Shown: positions 24,792 through 48,483 of the stretch, one piece after another | How positions within the stretch are numbered: position 1 is the first letter of the stretch | Layout of the letters: every line of letters begins with the position of its first letter | NCBI GenBank assembly: GCA_959347315.1 | Contig: OY365813.1 | Span: forward strand, 35,231,786-35,295,785 | Length of the DNA stretch: 64,000 bases | Direction: 5' to 3' | Origin: Bimastos eiseni | Taxonomy: Eukaryota; Annelida; Clitellata; Crassiclitellata; Lumbricidae | Made by a program: the position numbers and the translations under genes | The notes under the pieces: generated by a model | Told to the model about the DNA's origin: nothing | What the model saw: the letters and a program-made list of their open reading frames with translations, nothing else | Databases searched by the model: none

Positions 24792-24931
24792 AACCGAAGA
24801 ACAGTCTAAATCGCACGTCCACTGGATTAGCAATTAATTTAAATATCGTGACCATCATTCGATTCTCCAGAATCTTTTTAAGTGATGGAATCGTTTGTAG
24901 TCTGGTTGGTTGAATCCCTCATCCGATGGAT

Positions 24932-27628
24932 CTACCACCAGAGCAGAGGACCCCACATGAGCGATCCAAGCGCTGCCCCAGCCACCACCCCCATCGCTAC
25001 GTCACCCCCATCGTAGCCTCTGCGGTAGTAGTAGGGTTGGTCTGCGTAGATGACGGTTGTCGTTCCAGGCTGTTGGACCACTGCAACACATTGAACAACG
25101 AACTCTCATCAAACACGATTATAAGCTCCACAGTTCTAATGCCTGTTGTAGGGCCCAAGCTTATTCAAGAGCGCGTCTTCATTCAGAACCTAAAGACATC
25201 TGCTGCTGCTGTCATGACATTGTCTCTTAGTGTGTAGAAGGAATTTATGGGATATCAGTTACACATAATTCATTGTATTACCTGAACTTTTAAGGACCAG
25301 TTCAACTGCATTATGAAGAAATGTCTGCTGTAGACATTTCTGAGTGTGTATACCCTCATCAATATTCATTACCCTTATGAATATTCAACAAGGTCATCAT
25401 CTTCCAGTCTCGTTGTTAGTTTTCTGAGCATTTCAACTTGTTGGCCTATGACTCTCACATTTTCCGGCCTGGCTTTAATAGGTATCATCTTGGGGTAGAG
25501 GTCCTGAAGGGCGCTTTATAAATTCTGATTGATTGATTGATGTCATCTAATAATGTAGCCATACATGTTGTAGGTTAGATTAAGCAGCCAACAGGCCAAG
25601 ATAATCGTTTTCAAATGGATCATCAAAATGAAACAAGGATTACAGTTTTAATCAAAAAAAATTGCTGACTCACCGTAGGGTGGCGGGTGTGTGCCGTAGT
25701 ACGTCTGGGTGGGATAGCCCCCTTGGGTGGGATAGCCTCCCTGGGTGGGATAGCCCCCAGGTATGACGGTCAGAGACTGTGACGAATAAGGAGGCAGGGC
25801 ACCGTGACTGGAACTGATGATGGAATAGGGCGGAGGTGGATTCTCACTCATCCGAATCACTCTCGCCTGCTCCAACGATATCTGCCATGCCCTGAAAATA
25901 CCATCACAAACATTGTTGGTTCTACAGCTACTGCTAAATTAATTTCCCATGTACAATTATAAATTACTGCTATTATTTTTTTTTGAAAGATTTTCTTTGT
26001 TAAAGTGTGTAAAAATATTATATTGCATCGACTGCTGAATAACCATAAGGAGAACATTCACAAGACACAAGAAAGGAAGTTCTCGTGAAGAGTCCTTGAA
26101 GCGCTCATTTTCACACTGGTTGATTTGCAGCTAATTTTGCCAGAATATACTGACATTTGTAAGAGATGCTTTCCAGAATATTCTCCATTACAATAAGCTA
26201 TCTTATGCAGCAACTAAACCTTACATTACCATTATTTTCATGAGTTCATGCTGTCACAATACCTCATGTCAGCATTTTTACCTCATGTCATCAAGAGACT
26301 CAGCACACATGGTGAGCGTTTGATCTCCAACAAAGACCAGCATGAGGAGACCGCTCGCTCCGAGTCCCTGTGGTGGAGTCACTCCAGACACCTACAACAC
26401 ACATCATTATTATTAATCCAATCTAATCAATTTATATAGCACTATTATCATTATGAACAGAATATTAGTCGATGGCTATTTTGAGCCAATTGAAGAAATC
26501 GAGAGAATAGAAATTCATTGGAGAAATAGTCCAACAGTTGTTTATCAACAGAACATGGCTGCTTAGCAATGGGACATGGCTACATAGCAACATGACATGG
26601 CTGCCTAGCAACAGGACATAGCTGTTTAGCAATGGAATATGGTTGCTTAGCAACAGAACATGGCTGCTTAGAAACATAACATGGCTGCTTAGCGATGGGA
26701 CATGGCTACATAGCAACATGACATGGCTGCCAAGCAACAGGACATAGCTGCTTAGCAATGGGACAAGGCTACATAGCAACATGACATGGCTGCCTAGCAA
26801 CATGACATGGCTACCTAGCAACATGACATGGCTGCCTAGCAACAGGACAAGACTTGTCGCACAGAAAGAGAGAGCACGTATTCTATCCTTCTCCTTCTCC
26901 TCTTAGACAATAAACAGCGTCAGTGGATAAATGGCCGATAATAACAAAGTCCGACCAAAATGCAATCTGAGGAGGTGCTACATAAATATCTCAGTCAAGC
27001 GGATGACAATTTGACCTGTGACCCCTTCTGACCTGTGACCCAGTCTTGATAAGGAGACATTTCGTGGGAACAATGTACGCCTCCTCCGCTACGTGACTGT
27101 CTGGACTTTCAAAGAACTTGAGAAGACCATCAGTGTAGAGCACAAACCAACTCCTCTTCCAGCGTCTCAATACGGAACCTGCGACAGAGACAGAGAGATT
27201 GGTTAAACACTGGGAGAGAAATCTATGGAGAAATGTATCTTAAGTGGGTATAATTTGAACCATCTGGGCTTCCCATACATTTGGGACTTTTCTTGAGTCA
27301 TAAAATATTCCCAGCTAATTAGATGTTTATGCCACTCTCTTGTGGGCCAAAATTTACTTGCATCAAGCAATTTTTTTCCATATAATTGCACTCAAATAAA
27401 GGAACTAAATAAATTCTAAATAATCAATATGTTAGGAGTAAAATGAAGTAATACGTGTACGAACTAAACATTCAGGTTGTAATGTCTGCTGTCATTAGAC
27501 ATTCAGGTGTGCCACACATTAATATTTTGTCAATGTCTTGTTTTAAATGATGACATGGCATAGCATTGTGGCCAATGCTTACTAAGTCGATAAAGCCAGC
27601 CAGCTTTAGCGATTTCAAATGACATCAT
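24932..27628 (-). CDS. PLEKHB2: Evectin (PH domain, C-terminal hydrophobic anchor), 5 exons
   Basis: Evectins are small PH-domain proteins with a C-terminal membrane segment, acting in post-Golgi/recycling-endosome traffic through phosphatidylserine binding (family knowledge). Minus-strand exons in order: 27583-27628 (ATG at 27628, MMSFEIAKAGWLYRL), 27033-27178, 26282-26391, 25674-25891, 24932-25080 (TAG at 24934-24932). Phases join exactly and give 222 residues, equal to my recollection of human PLEKHB2. The PH domain runs from AGWLYRL through SVLRRWKRSWFVLYTDG to CAESLDDMRAWQISLEQAR. A Pro/Tyr linker with three GGYPTQ repeats follows. The C-terminus, VAGAALGSLMWGPLLWW, corresponds to the family's hydrophobic tail. 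The donor of exon 2 is duplicated 17 bp downstream. PLEKHB1 versus PLEKHB2 cannot be separated. The gene starts 1.55 kb from ACADVL, head to head. Confidence 0.92.
25440..25540 (+). mobile_element. LINE family A 3' tail in PLEKHB intron 4
   Basis: GAAGGGCGCTTTATAAATTC followed by GATTGATTGATTGA at 25508-25540 matches the tail at 14310-14338. It lies on the strand opposite to the gene. Confidence 0.6.
26530..26855. repeat. 21-bp minisatellite in PLEKHB intron 2
   Basis: About 15 units of the form CATGGCTGCCTAGCAACATGA repeat with period 21. The minus strand stays open as a heptapeptide repeat (LGSHVML-like), a consequence of the period and not evidence of a gene. Confidence 0.9.
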
Positions 27629-29180
27629 GAAAGGCTACTCAACGTTCTAAACGTTCTCCTTGAGCAACTAAAATGTACACAAAAACAAACGAAATGGTTC
27701 AATGGCAATAATTTAGCATATTATATGGCAAAACGCATTTAAGTGAAAATGGTAGTTGAATGCCATAATATTGTTTTTGGGTTATCACTTGCAGACCAAA
27801 GAAAATTTCATAGCCATTACTTGTACAGAGTTAACAGTAGTTGGAGAGTTTTAAAGTGCGATTAAGCTAGGATCCTAGGACGAATGGGATATTTAGACAA
27901 TCTAGTAGTTAAACTCTTATAAATGTTATTAACCGAATCTGATAAATCGATGTATGCCAAACTTCGTTTCAATCAGCTGAAATGGAAAAAAGAACAGAAC
28001 CAGTTTCGATATACCAAATACAGGCTTCGCCCAGCACTACCTCCCGTCATCTGCTTTTGACAACACACTTCTCCGATCCGTACTATATAACATACGACAA
28101 ATCTTTCTTTCGAAACATCGAATTAGTAGGGAATATTTTAAACAACGGATGCAATCTAAATGTGGTCTTTGATAGCGTAAAATAACAACATTAATGATTG
28201 TTTACCTACGAAATCTGTTGTAGTCTTAATGTCGTAAATTGCGCAGATCCAATTACGTCATCAAAACATGTAGAAGGTAACGTTTTTGCATGCACACCAT
28301 CTTATTAATTACTAAGTGCCCTGATTTGTTAGTCTTTGATTTGTGGCATCATTTACTCACTGGATTTGTTGCTATATGGATGTATTGGACGTTCTTCGTA
28401 TGTTTCTGAACTCATCACCATTGAACTGTTTGAACAACCTCTCTGATTCGATGCAGCTCTCGTGAATAAGCTGGCGCCCTGTGTTTGACTTCAAGTGGCG
28501 CTTTAAAGATTTGGAGATTACGATGTAGGTTATTTCGGTATTTTGTGTCCGTTAAAAACTTAATGATTCTAAAATCTAAGAAACCTTAAACCCTAAAGGA
28601 ACCTATGTCTGTCACAAACACATTTTTTTAATGGTTTAACAGGTTTTTAGCGTAAGCACAGATGCATAATATTAGACACAAAATTATGATGAAGATCTGA
28701 AGGAAGAACATTCCGCTTGCTAGGAACGTGAAAAACTAAGCACATTTTCAAAACTTTAATCCTTGTTGTTTCTCAATTAAGCGAACACACATTTGTTCAA
28801 TGTTTTGCAATTGTAATTGTGTCATATAGCGTTCGTGTATAGGCTGGTGCAGTGCGCTTGGTTTTCGCAAGTTTCACGTAGAGCTTTAGAAGCTTGGAGA
28901 TAACGATAAATCATTTAAGAATATTATTCATATAGCTACAAATTTCATTACGATATAGGCATAATCTTCTTTTATATGCCGTAATTTTATTATTTCATAA
29001 CTTTTAAGCTGAACATAGCCTCTGTAGCTGAAGTATGATATTATAGTACCAGCGGGTACTAAGGCAACCTGCATATGTCATTCCATATTTTTAGACCACT
29101 GCGTAACACTTCCATACAAGTTGATACAACGTATTTTATTTCCGGGGCCACTTTGAGTGCATTCGATGGTTATCTGTAAA
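27629..29180. promoter_or_regulatory. Divergent intergenic region, PLEKHB (-) / ACADVL (+)
   Basis: Both inferred start codons face away from this 1552-bp interval, so it should contain both promoters. It is AT-rich with no obvious CpG cluster. Two LINE family B 3' tails lie inside (28436-28535 and 28830-28910), with GGCGCTTTAAAG and TTGGAGATTACGATG-like ends. No specific core promoter element is asserted. Confidence 0.5.
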
Positions 29181-41814
<12,634 letters not shown>

Positions 41815-42412
41815 CGGCTCTACATAAATTCCATCGCCACATTGAAAATTCCTTTCATCAATTCGTGTCATAAAGGGCTTCTTGTAAAAATTCAAATGAC
41901 AATGATTTCGGTTCTGTCGAAAGGTTGTTTAAAATACGTTGAGTAGATCATCAGATGGATCTACGTAGAGATAGACAACAAATGGATTTGATTTGCATGT
42001 GTTGCTGGGCAATTGATGTAGCTCCTTTTGTTCAATGTCGGTCTAAGAATCGATGAATAGCGAGAACATTGATTGGGAGAAAGTTTATCAACTGGAAGCA
42101 GACGACTGGAAGAGTTGATTTTGGCGTTGGTTGGTGTGTCTTTCTCTCATTCACAGTGGAATGGTTGACATGGAATTGATTCATGAAATGCTTCCATTTG
42201 AGAAAAGTTCATTCAGTAGCTGATTTGCCGAGGGTGCTGCTGCTGCTTTTGTGCTGTCTGCAACTGGCGCTATATAAATGTCTGATTACATTGCGATTGT
42301 ATAAATGTTACATTACGTTTACCTCTTGAATGAGCAAATGAATGGTCATGAGGTTGAGATTTCGAGCATTTTTTATTAGCTTCTCTTTTCAAGTGACAGT
42401 GACAGATGTGTG
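41815..42412. other. ACADVL 3' flank
   Basis: Nothing coding. A LINE-tail-like GGCGCTATATAAATG lies near 42265-42279. Confidence 0.5.
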
Positions 42413-42420
42413 TTTATAAT

Positions 42421-42652
42421 TAGGGATGAACTGAGTGTTGATTTCCTGCTGGGTACCGAGTACTCTGAGTGAGTAGTACAGAGTCTCTTCTTTTTTTGAC
42501 AGTTTGCACAATGGCTTTGTCTCAGTTTACACTAGGAAGTAGCTACTAGTAAGTACTATTAGGAACAGTATTTGTGTTTATTTTATTTATACTCGAACCC
42601 ATTATTTGTCCAAGTAATATGAGTCTCCGAACTGAGTTTCTGTTCATCCCTA
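42421..42652. mobile_element. hAT-type MITE with TAGGGATGAAC ends
   Basis: TAGGGATGAAC starts at 42421 and its exact reverse complement GTTCATCCCTA ends at 42652. Flanks TTTATAAT (42413-42420) and ATTATAAT (42653-42660) are an 8-bp target duplication with one mismatch. TAGGGATG ends fit Ac-type hAT elements. No coding capacity. Confidence 0.82.
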
Positions 42653-42660
42653 ATTATAAT

Positions 42661-44712
42661 ACGAGTTGTCATTAGACACATGCATATAGTATGTATGTAT
42701 TGAATGCATCTGTATCTGGACATTTAACATCACAAAAGTATCTGCTGCATGTCGGACACTCCCTCTGATGCCGTGCTACAGTACGCGAGGTACATAAGTT
42801 TACGGCCGCTTTACATTACAGCTGATTGATGAAGACGTTTTGTGATAATCGTAGTAAAGTAAGGACAAGGCCAGTTATTCGTATCAACAGTTCATTTCCT
42901 GCTTATGTCTATATTACGTAAGTTTATTCCATTTTTGCCTTATAAATATGACTTTTTACTCATTTTTCCCGGTGCTTCTTCTAAATCTCGACCTAGTTAC
43001 ATTTGACAGTTTTTCTTTTGTCCAGTTTCTTTGCCAATCGTTGCTTTCTAAATTATTCGGTCGAGTCTATCATTCAGTCTCTCCACAATAAGTCAATCAC
43101 ATTTTGACAGAATCCTCTATTAACAGATGCCGACAATCATTTGATTTAATTTATGTTGGCAATCAATTGATGCCTTTAAGGAAACAACACAATTGAAGTG
43201 ATTTGATTAGACTTTTCTATTCTCTGCCACTTAACCCAAATGATTTTGCTGACCTTTAACCTATTTGTTACTTTTCCTCTTTGGTTCTGTTATCAAGTTG
43301 TTCAATTGATGTTTGTAGCTATCAATAAATAAACAACGAATTGTTTTGCTGTTTGTGTCATTGTAATTTAATTTACATGTCATGGATGGCATTACTTTAC
43401 ATATCGTTACAGCTTGGTTTGTTACACTCGATGTAATTTAGTGTAGTGTTACGTCAATTCCAGTAGTATTTGCGATATTATCACTGTTTTCATGCAATTG
43501 CCACATTCTATGTATTCCACTTGTGATTGTGTTGTGTTGAACCCATGCAACAGATACAATTGCTGTAATCGTTTGATTATGCTGTATTACGGCAGTCGTG
43601 AAGTCAGGTTACAATACCTATAAAGTTCTTGCCACTCCAGAAATGAGACATTGTATAACTGCTTTGCTTAATCATTGTCTATTTTACTAATATGAGCCAC
43701 AGACACAATGTAATCATTTCTGATGTGTGGATTTCGATTACTGCTGTAATTCAAGTGAAGTTGAAAGTATTTCTTCTTCTTTTGCTCTGTGATCAAATTG
43801 AGTCTCGTTCTATTTAACTGAATTGGGTTTTGTTGGGATGTTAGTAATCGTGGATTTTCTGCCGTTTAGTTTGTAAAATTGTTCTTTTGAAATGTCGTCA
43901 ATGGTTTCAGGGAAGAAGCAGTTTATGGTAACTGAATTCATCCCTTCCATCTGATTTGTTTCGTTAGGAAATCTTTCTGTCCAGATTAATGTTTTGTCGC
44001 AGAATTGCTGGGAAGCAATTTGTTTAAATCTGTGCAGTAAATCTGTGCATTTGGTTTTGAGGCAAAAGATCTTGAAACACGAACACTTTAGTTGCTCTAA
44101 TTTTCTCCTTAATGTTTTCAATTACATAACTTTAATTCATGCATTTTTTTAGAGTCTTGTTTTATGTTGTGATGTCTTGTTTCTTTCTTGTTGCTCATTC
44201 GATTGGTTTTGATGATCCAGTTGTTGCATTGTGTCTTACGTTTGTGCATTAATTATAAACAGGCTCTATAGAAGTTGCAAAGTATCTCATTAGTTCTTGA
44301 TCTGCTGTTGTGGAGAATTGTGGACACTTGAAATATCTCTTTCAACTGATGACCTTTTAACCCTTTAACAACTGAAAGCGACTAGGAGACTAGGGCTGAT
44401 TTTTCGTTAAACCACTGGGAATATGGGGACTTGTGCAAGAAATCCTTTCAGACGACAGTAGCTTTTCTGTCTGTTGGATTATCTCAGCGGACGATTCCTC
44501 TGCTTTCTCTCGTCCAATGAATATATTGACCTCCAATATATTTTCACTTACCTTACATCTCCATATGTTTATATAGCAACTTTTAATGTATCTTTGTCCT
44601 TGTGTTTTATAACCAACTAAACATTAACGATTGCATTGAAACTCTGATCTTCTTCTAGCGATGAGAATTTGATTGCAGAAGGACTTTACCACCAATCAAC
44701 TGTTTCTCTTTT
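42661..44712. other. Spacer; one orphan minus-strand frame
   Basis: No recognisable gene. The longest frame is 44121-43810 (minus, 103 residues, including IWTERFPNETNQMEGMNSV). I recognise no family and found no splice context. It could be an exon of an unknown gene or chance. Confidence 0.4.
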
Positions 44713-45411
44713 TTATTTAGACTGCATTTTATTCATGTGAGATGTGTTTAACTTCGCTTTTAAATAAGGTCCAACGATTGTTTGGAAGGTCTGCAACGTG
44801 TCCGGAATGTCTTTTCCTAGGATGAAGAAACCGTGTCCTCTGCGAATGAAGATCTTGTTCGGTGGATAGGGGTTGCGACTGGCCACTTCCAGAAGTGCAC
44901 GGAGGTCATCTGGGGTGGAAAACATCGTTTCCTCCTCGGAACAGGGCAAGGCAAGGCACTTGGCATCTTCAATTGAATCTAAGGAATGTCCGTGTAATGT
45001 GGCCATTGGAACATCGGACCAAGCGAACTGCTTGTGCGCCTTCAGGATGCAGTAGTGCAAAGGGGTATCAGAGGTAGGAAGAATCGACTCGCTGCTGGAA
45101 TAATATTCCGCCGACCAGGTTTCCGGGTCAAACCGTGTCACAATACAAGAGTCTTTCTCCGGGTGGATTTTTTCTCCGACCGTCTTTCCTGATTTGCTGA
45201 CGAGAAGATGGCATTCCTGATCGTCGGTTGCGATCCACACAGATCCATTTCCAGCTAGTTTTCCATCGGGTAAAACAGGAGTGGCACCACTTTCTTGGAG
45301 GATTGTCAGGGCATCTGCCAACTGTGCTGCAGCCGTGCGGAACACGCTACTCGAGGATAAACCATGAAAATAGTCTGCAATAGACCCACGTCGCGTCAGA
45401 CTGAACTTCAC
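44713..45411 (-). CDS. Class II aldolase/adducin N-terminal-domain protein, 5' end unresolved
   Basis: This 232-codon frame has the class II aldolase fold signature: TPLHYCILKAHK, the metal-binding pair LHGHS (residues about 139-143) and a third histidine in IRRGHGFFILGKDIP (about 193-207). An early SGATPVLPDGKLAGNGSVWI segment and LLVSKSGKTVG fit the substrate/phosphate region. Substrate is unknown. It is not APIP (methylthioribulose-1-phosphate dehydratase), which has a different HTHS context. The frame has no upstream ATG before a stop. Translation either joins an upstream exon at the AG before 45374 (CTATTGCAG) or at a site a little further out; the GTG at 45411 only bounds the frame. There are no visible introns in the catalytic part. 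The gene is convergent with ACADVL, with 2.9 kb between them. Confidence 0.7.
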   Translation of the reverse strand: MKFSLTRRGSIADYFHGLSSSSVFRTAAAQLADALTILQESGATPVLPDGKLAGNGSVWIATDDQECHLLVSKSGKTVGEKIHPEKDSCIVTRFDPETWSAEYYSSSESILPTSDTPLHYCILKAHKQFAWSDVPMATLHGHSLDSIEDAKCLALPCSEEETMFSTPDDLRALLEVASRNPYPPNKIFIRRGHGFFILGKDIPDTLQTFQTIVGPYLKAKLNTSHMNKMQSK

Positions 45412-46539
45412 CCTTGGACCTCCCTCAGCAAGAGATTGGCTCTCCAGTTTAGAAGTTCTTTAAAATCTAATCCTTGAGAAAAAAAGCAAATAGTGCACAT
45501 TAGAGCCAACCGGCATCAGATAGGTGCGGATGTGAAACAGATCTACAAAAAGGGCTCCAGATTATTTATTTATGAGCGCTGTGTCGAATGAGGAGGGGTT
45601 TTCCCAAAGGTGGGTAGACCAGATCAGGTCAAGGTTCGGTTTTCAGTAGCTGTTGTGGTGGGTGCTGTTTTGGGCGAAAGTTAGAGTCGTAGCATCGGAT
45701 GAGTGGGGCCATGAATGAGTTCTTGAGAAGGTTAAAGGTCGCATCGTTCTATTTAATCCCAGTCTGTGGTGGACATTGTGTTTATACGGTGATCGAGCGC
45801 AGCCGGCCAAAGGTAAACATTATCATCAGTTCTATCTCCTCGCCTTAACTGCCAAAACTCATCTTACATAATGCGACCTGATTACAGTTTGGCTGCGTCA
45901 ACGGTTGTTGTACATTATACACTGGCGATATAGAAGTAAATTAATTACTACAAATATTGTTCCAAGTCAGGATCAACCAAAATCATCGAACCCGAAAACG
46001 CTGAAAAGGCCAAAAAAGCCAGATTCCCGAAAACAGCAATGTACTATTGAAAAACGCTTAACTGTTTCAAAACAGCACAATTCATTCATCAAATCAGCTT
46101 CTACAGGAATTCTTTTCACCGATCCAGCTTCTATTTAAGCAGAATCTTTTCATAAATCCAGCTTCGTCTTCGATGCATCGGGTTTCGACGATTCGCTGCG
46201 CAACCTTTATTGCCGATACCGAAATCGTTAACCACACTAGCACACAATGTGGTGTTTGTTCGGAAGAAGATGCACTTTTTATCATCAAAGTACATAAACC
46301 ATTGCGCCACGTGTGCGTTGAAAACCACACAACAAAATAATACACAGCGAAGAGTGGAGACCTAAGAATGGTGGAGACTGATGAGTCTATGGGATAGTGT
46401 GGAATCAGAGACGTGATTTGTTATATCTATGCACTTCCATATTAATACAGTTCAATGTCTAAACAAATTATTGTCTATACCTATTTCTGATCTGGGCAAG
46501 CATCGTAATAAACAGGCATGTAATGTAATGTAATGTAAA
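45412..46539. other. Upstream spacer of the aldolase-like gene
   Basis: This should contain its missing first exon and promoter, but none was recognised. Two inverted units related to GAAGCTGGATTGATGAAAAG lie at about 46090-46170 (see 48484-49122). Confidence 0.4.
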
Positions 46540-46735
46540 TCCTCGAAAATTTCTCAGCGCCCACAAAAGCCAGGTCAGACAGACCAGCTTATTCACCGGC
46601 GCTATGCCAAATCAAGTCCGCAATAGCCAATCCTCTCGTTTCCTTTCGGTGCCAGGTCGAAATCCAGGCAGTCAAGCCGAGGAGACAGCATGGTGCTACG
46701 GTGGTAGTCGATGATGAGGGTGGTCATGTGGTGGC
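46540..46735 (-). mobile_element. LINE family B 3' fragment (inverted)
   Basis: CAGCGCCCACAAAAGCCAGG, then ACCAGCTTATTCACCGGCGC and CAGGTCGAAATCCAGGCAG, parallel the 3' region of the next copy at 46850-46970. Confidence 0.55.
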
Positions 46736-46799
46736 ACAGGAGTAGAATCTGGACAAGACACATTGAAGAGTTCGGTTTTTAGTCGTGAATGGAAAGTAG

Positions 46800-48055
46800 C
46801 AGAGGATAATGCATCTTGAGGTCTTGAGTTATTTAGCGCTGGTGTTAGTCGTAATCGTAATCGTAATTTCAGCATTTCTACAGCGCCCGCGGGAACCAGC
46901 TTATTCACAGGCGCTTAATCAAAACAGAATCGATAGGCAGGGGGTCAAATCCAGAGAGTCAGGGAGGCAGACAGGTAGACGGCTAAGGTGGATGGTGTTT
47001 GAAGTTGAAACGGCGAGGGAGATAGGAGGAAGATGAGGAATCAGGATAGGATTTGCGAAAGAGCAGTGCTTTAAGTTGCGAGTGAAAATGCTGTGTGGAG
47101 ATAGCAAGAGGTGAGGTGTTTGTTAATTCCTAGGACGGGTCGGATGTTTGTCTTAATGCTGGAGGGAGTTTGTTCCAAAGAGGCGGGACAGCAATGGCTA
47201 TAGTGGAGCGATTTTCAAATTTCAGTGATGATGTGACGGGAGGGCGAAGTAGTGTGAGGGTGGAAGAGCAACGGGTTGAACGATGTAGCTGAATCGTGAA
47301 CAACTGACGGAGATATATGTGGGCTGTAAGGATTGCAGTGTGTTGTAGGTGAGTAAAATGACCTTATATTCGATCCGTTCAGGTATTTTGAGCCAGTGGA
47401 GGGATTTGAGGACAGGAGTGATATGATGATATGGTGATGCTTTGGGGGTCTTGGTGACAGCACGGGCGAGAACATTCTGAATGACTTGGAGGCGATTTAA
47501 TTGGGTGGTGTCTATATGTAGGAAAATGGAATTACAGTAATCCAATTCAGCGTGAACAATTGATGAGGCGATTGTGGATGCAGTTTTGGAGTCAAGTATA
47601 GGACGGATTCTACGAAGATCACGGATGCGCATGAAGCAAGAGCGAGAATGATGGGTGATGTGATGAGCGAAGCTAAGGTTTTGGTCGAAGATTATGCCCA
47701 GGTTGCGGACAGGAGAATTTGCAGTGAATTTGTGGGTGGATGCAGAATCAGGGTTGAGAGAAATAGTGGGATCAGGAATTTTCTTCAGTTGCTCACGGAG
47801 ACCAATCAGAATGAATTCGGTTTTGGAGGGGTTCAGACAGAGGAGATTTGAGGTCATCCAGGATGAGATTTGAGTGACGACATGAAGCAGATTATCAATG
47901 GAGTTGGAGAAGCTGGATGGAGAGAAAGAAATGAATAACTGCGTGTCGTCAGCGTATAGATGATGGTCAACCGAGGATGCGCTAATAAGTGAACTGAGGG
48001 GGGTAGTATAGAGTCTGCCTCCTCTGACCTGGAAACTATTACCTCCCATTGACTA
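46800..48055 (-). mobile_element. Non-LTR retrotransposon, family B (CR1/L2-type), C-terminal RT half
   Basis: The minus-strand frame 48049-47222 (275 residues) is intact from the RT catalytic block onward. HHLYADDTQLFISFSPSSF is followed by LCLNPSKTEFILIGLREQL, RNLGIIFDQNLSFAHHITHH, LDYCNSIF, and LKSLHWLKIPERIEYKVILL. The remaining C-terminus and 3' UTR continue in other frames to about 46840, where the inverted tail shows GTAATCGTAATCGTAAT. Family B tails thus end in (ATTACG)n, unlike family A's (GATT)n. The 5' half is missing. Confidence 0.85.
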
Positions 48056-48165
48056 TCTTTTGGACAACCGATCTGAATTGATGCAGCACTCGTGTTAAGC
48101 TGGTGCCCTGCGCTTGGTTTTCAGATGGCGCTTTATAAGTTTTAAGATTACGATTACGATGCTCT
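48056..48165 (+). mobile_element. LINE family B 3' tail
   Basis: GCTGGTGCCCTGCGCTTGGT, then ATGGCGCTTTATAAG and GATTACGATTACGAT. It matches tails at 28436-28535 and 28830-28910. Confidence 0.6.
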
Positions 48166-48284
48166 CTCTGATAATGTGATTACTGTTTAAATAAAATTAC
48201 TCCCAGTGTCCTCCAAAATGACTCAGTGCTTCGAGAGATTTGACAACTGCGCCGATGATTAACTTTGCAACAGCTAGAGGGCGA

Positions 48285-48483
48285 CAAAACAGAAGTTGGT
48301 GTATTTCGGTCATGTCATGCGAGCCAATGGGATGGAGAAGGAGATATAATGCTGGGTTGTGGTGATGGCGTGAGGAGAAGAGGGCGTCCTAAAGTGAGGT
48401 GGATGGATGACATACATGACAGCGCTGAGTCTGGAGGAGTTGAGGGAGGCAGTGAGAGACAGAGGACAATGGAGATTGGGTAA
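48285..48483 (+). mobile_element. LINE ORF2 C-terminal scrap
   Basis: FGHVMRANGMEKEIMLG-like then RRGRPKVRWMDDI. After a frameshift, LSLEELREAVRDRGQWR follows. This is the usual extreme C-terminus of several non-LTR ORF2 proteins. A different LINE group from family A or B is likely. Confidence 0.6.

Noticed and set aside
26465..26842. 125-residue minus-strand frame made of LGSHVML heptads
   Set aside because: It is the 21-bp array in PLEKHB intron 2; the period keeps it open.
47215..47475. Alternate minus frame beside the family B LINE ORF
   Set aside because: Out of phase with the RT frame and without motifs.
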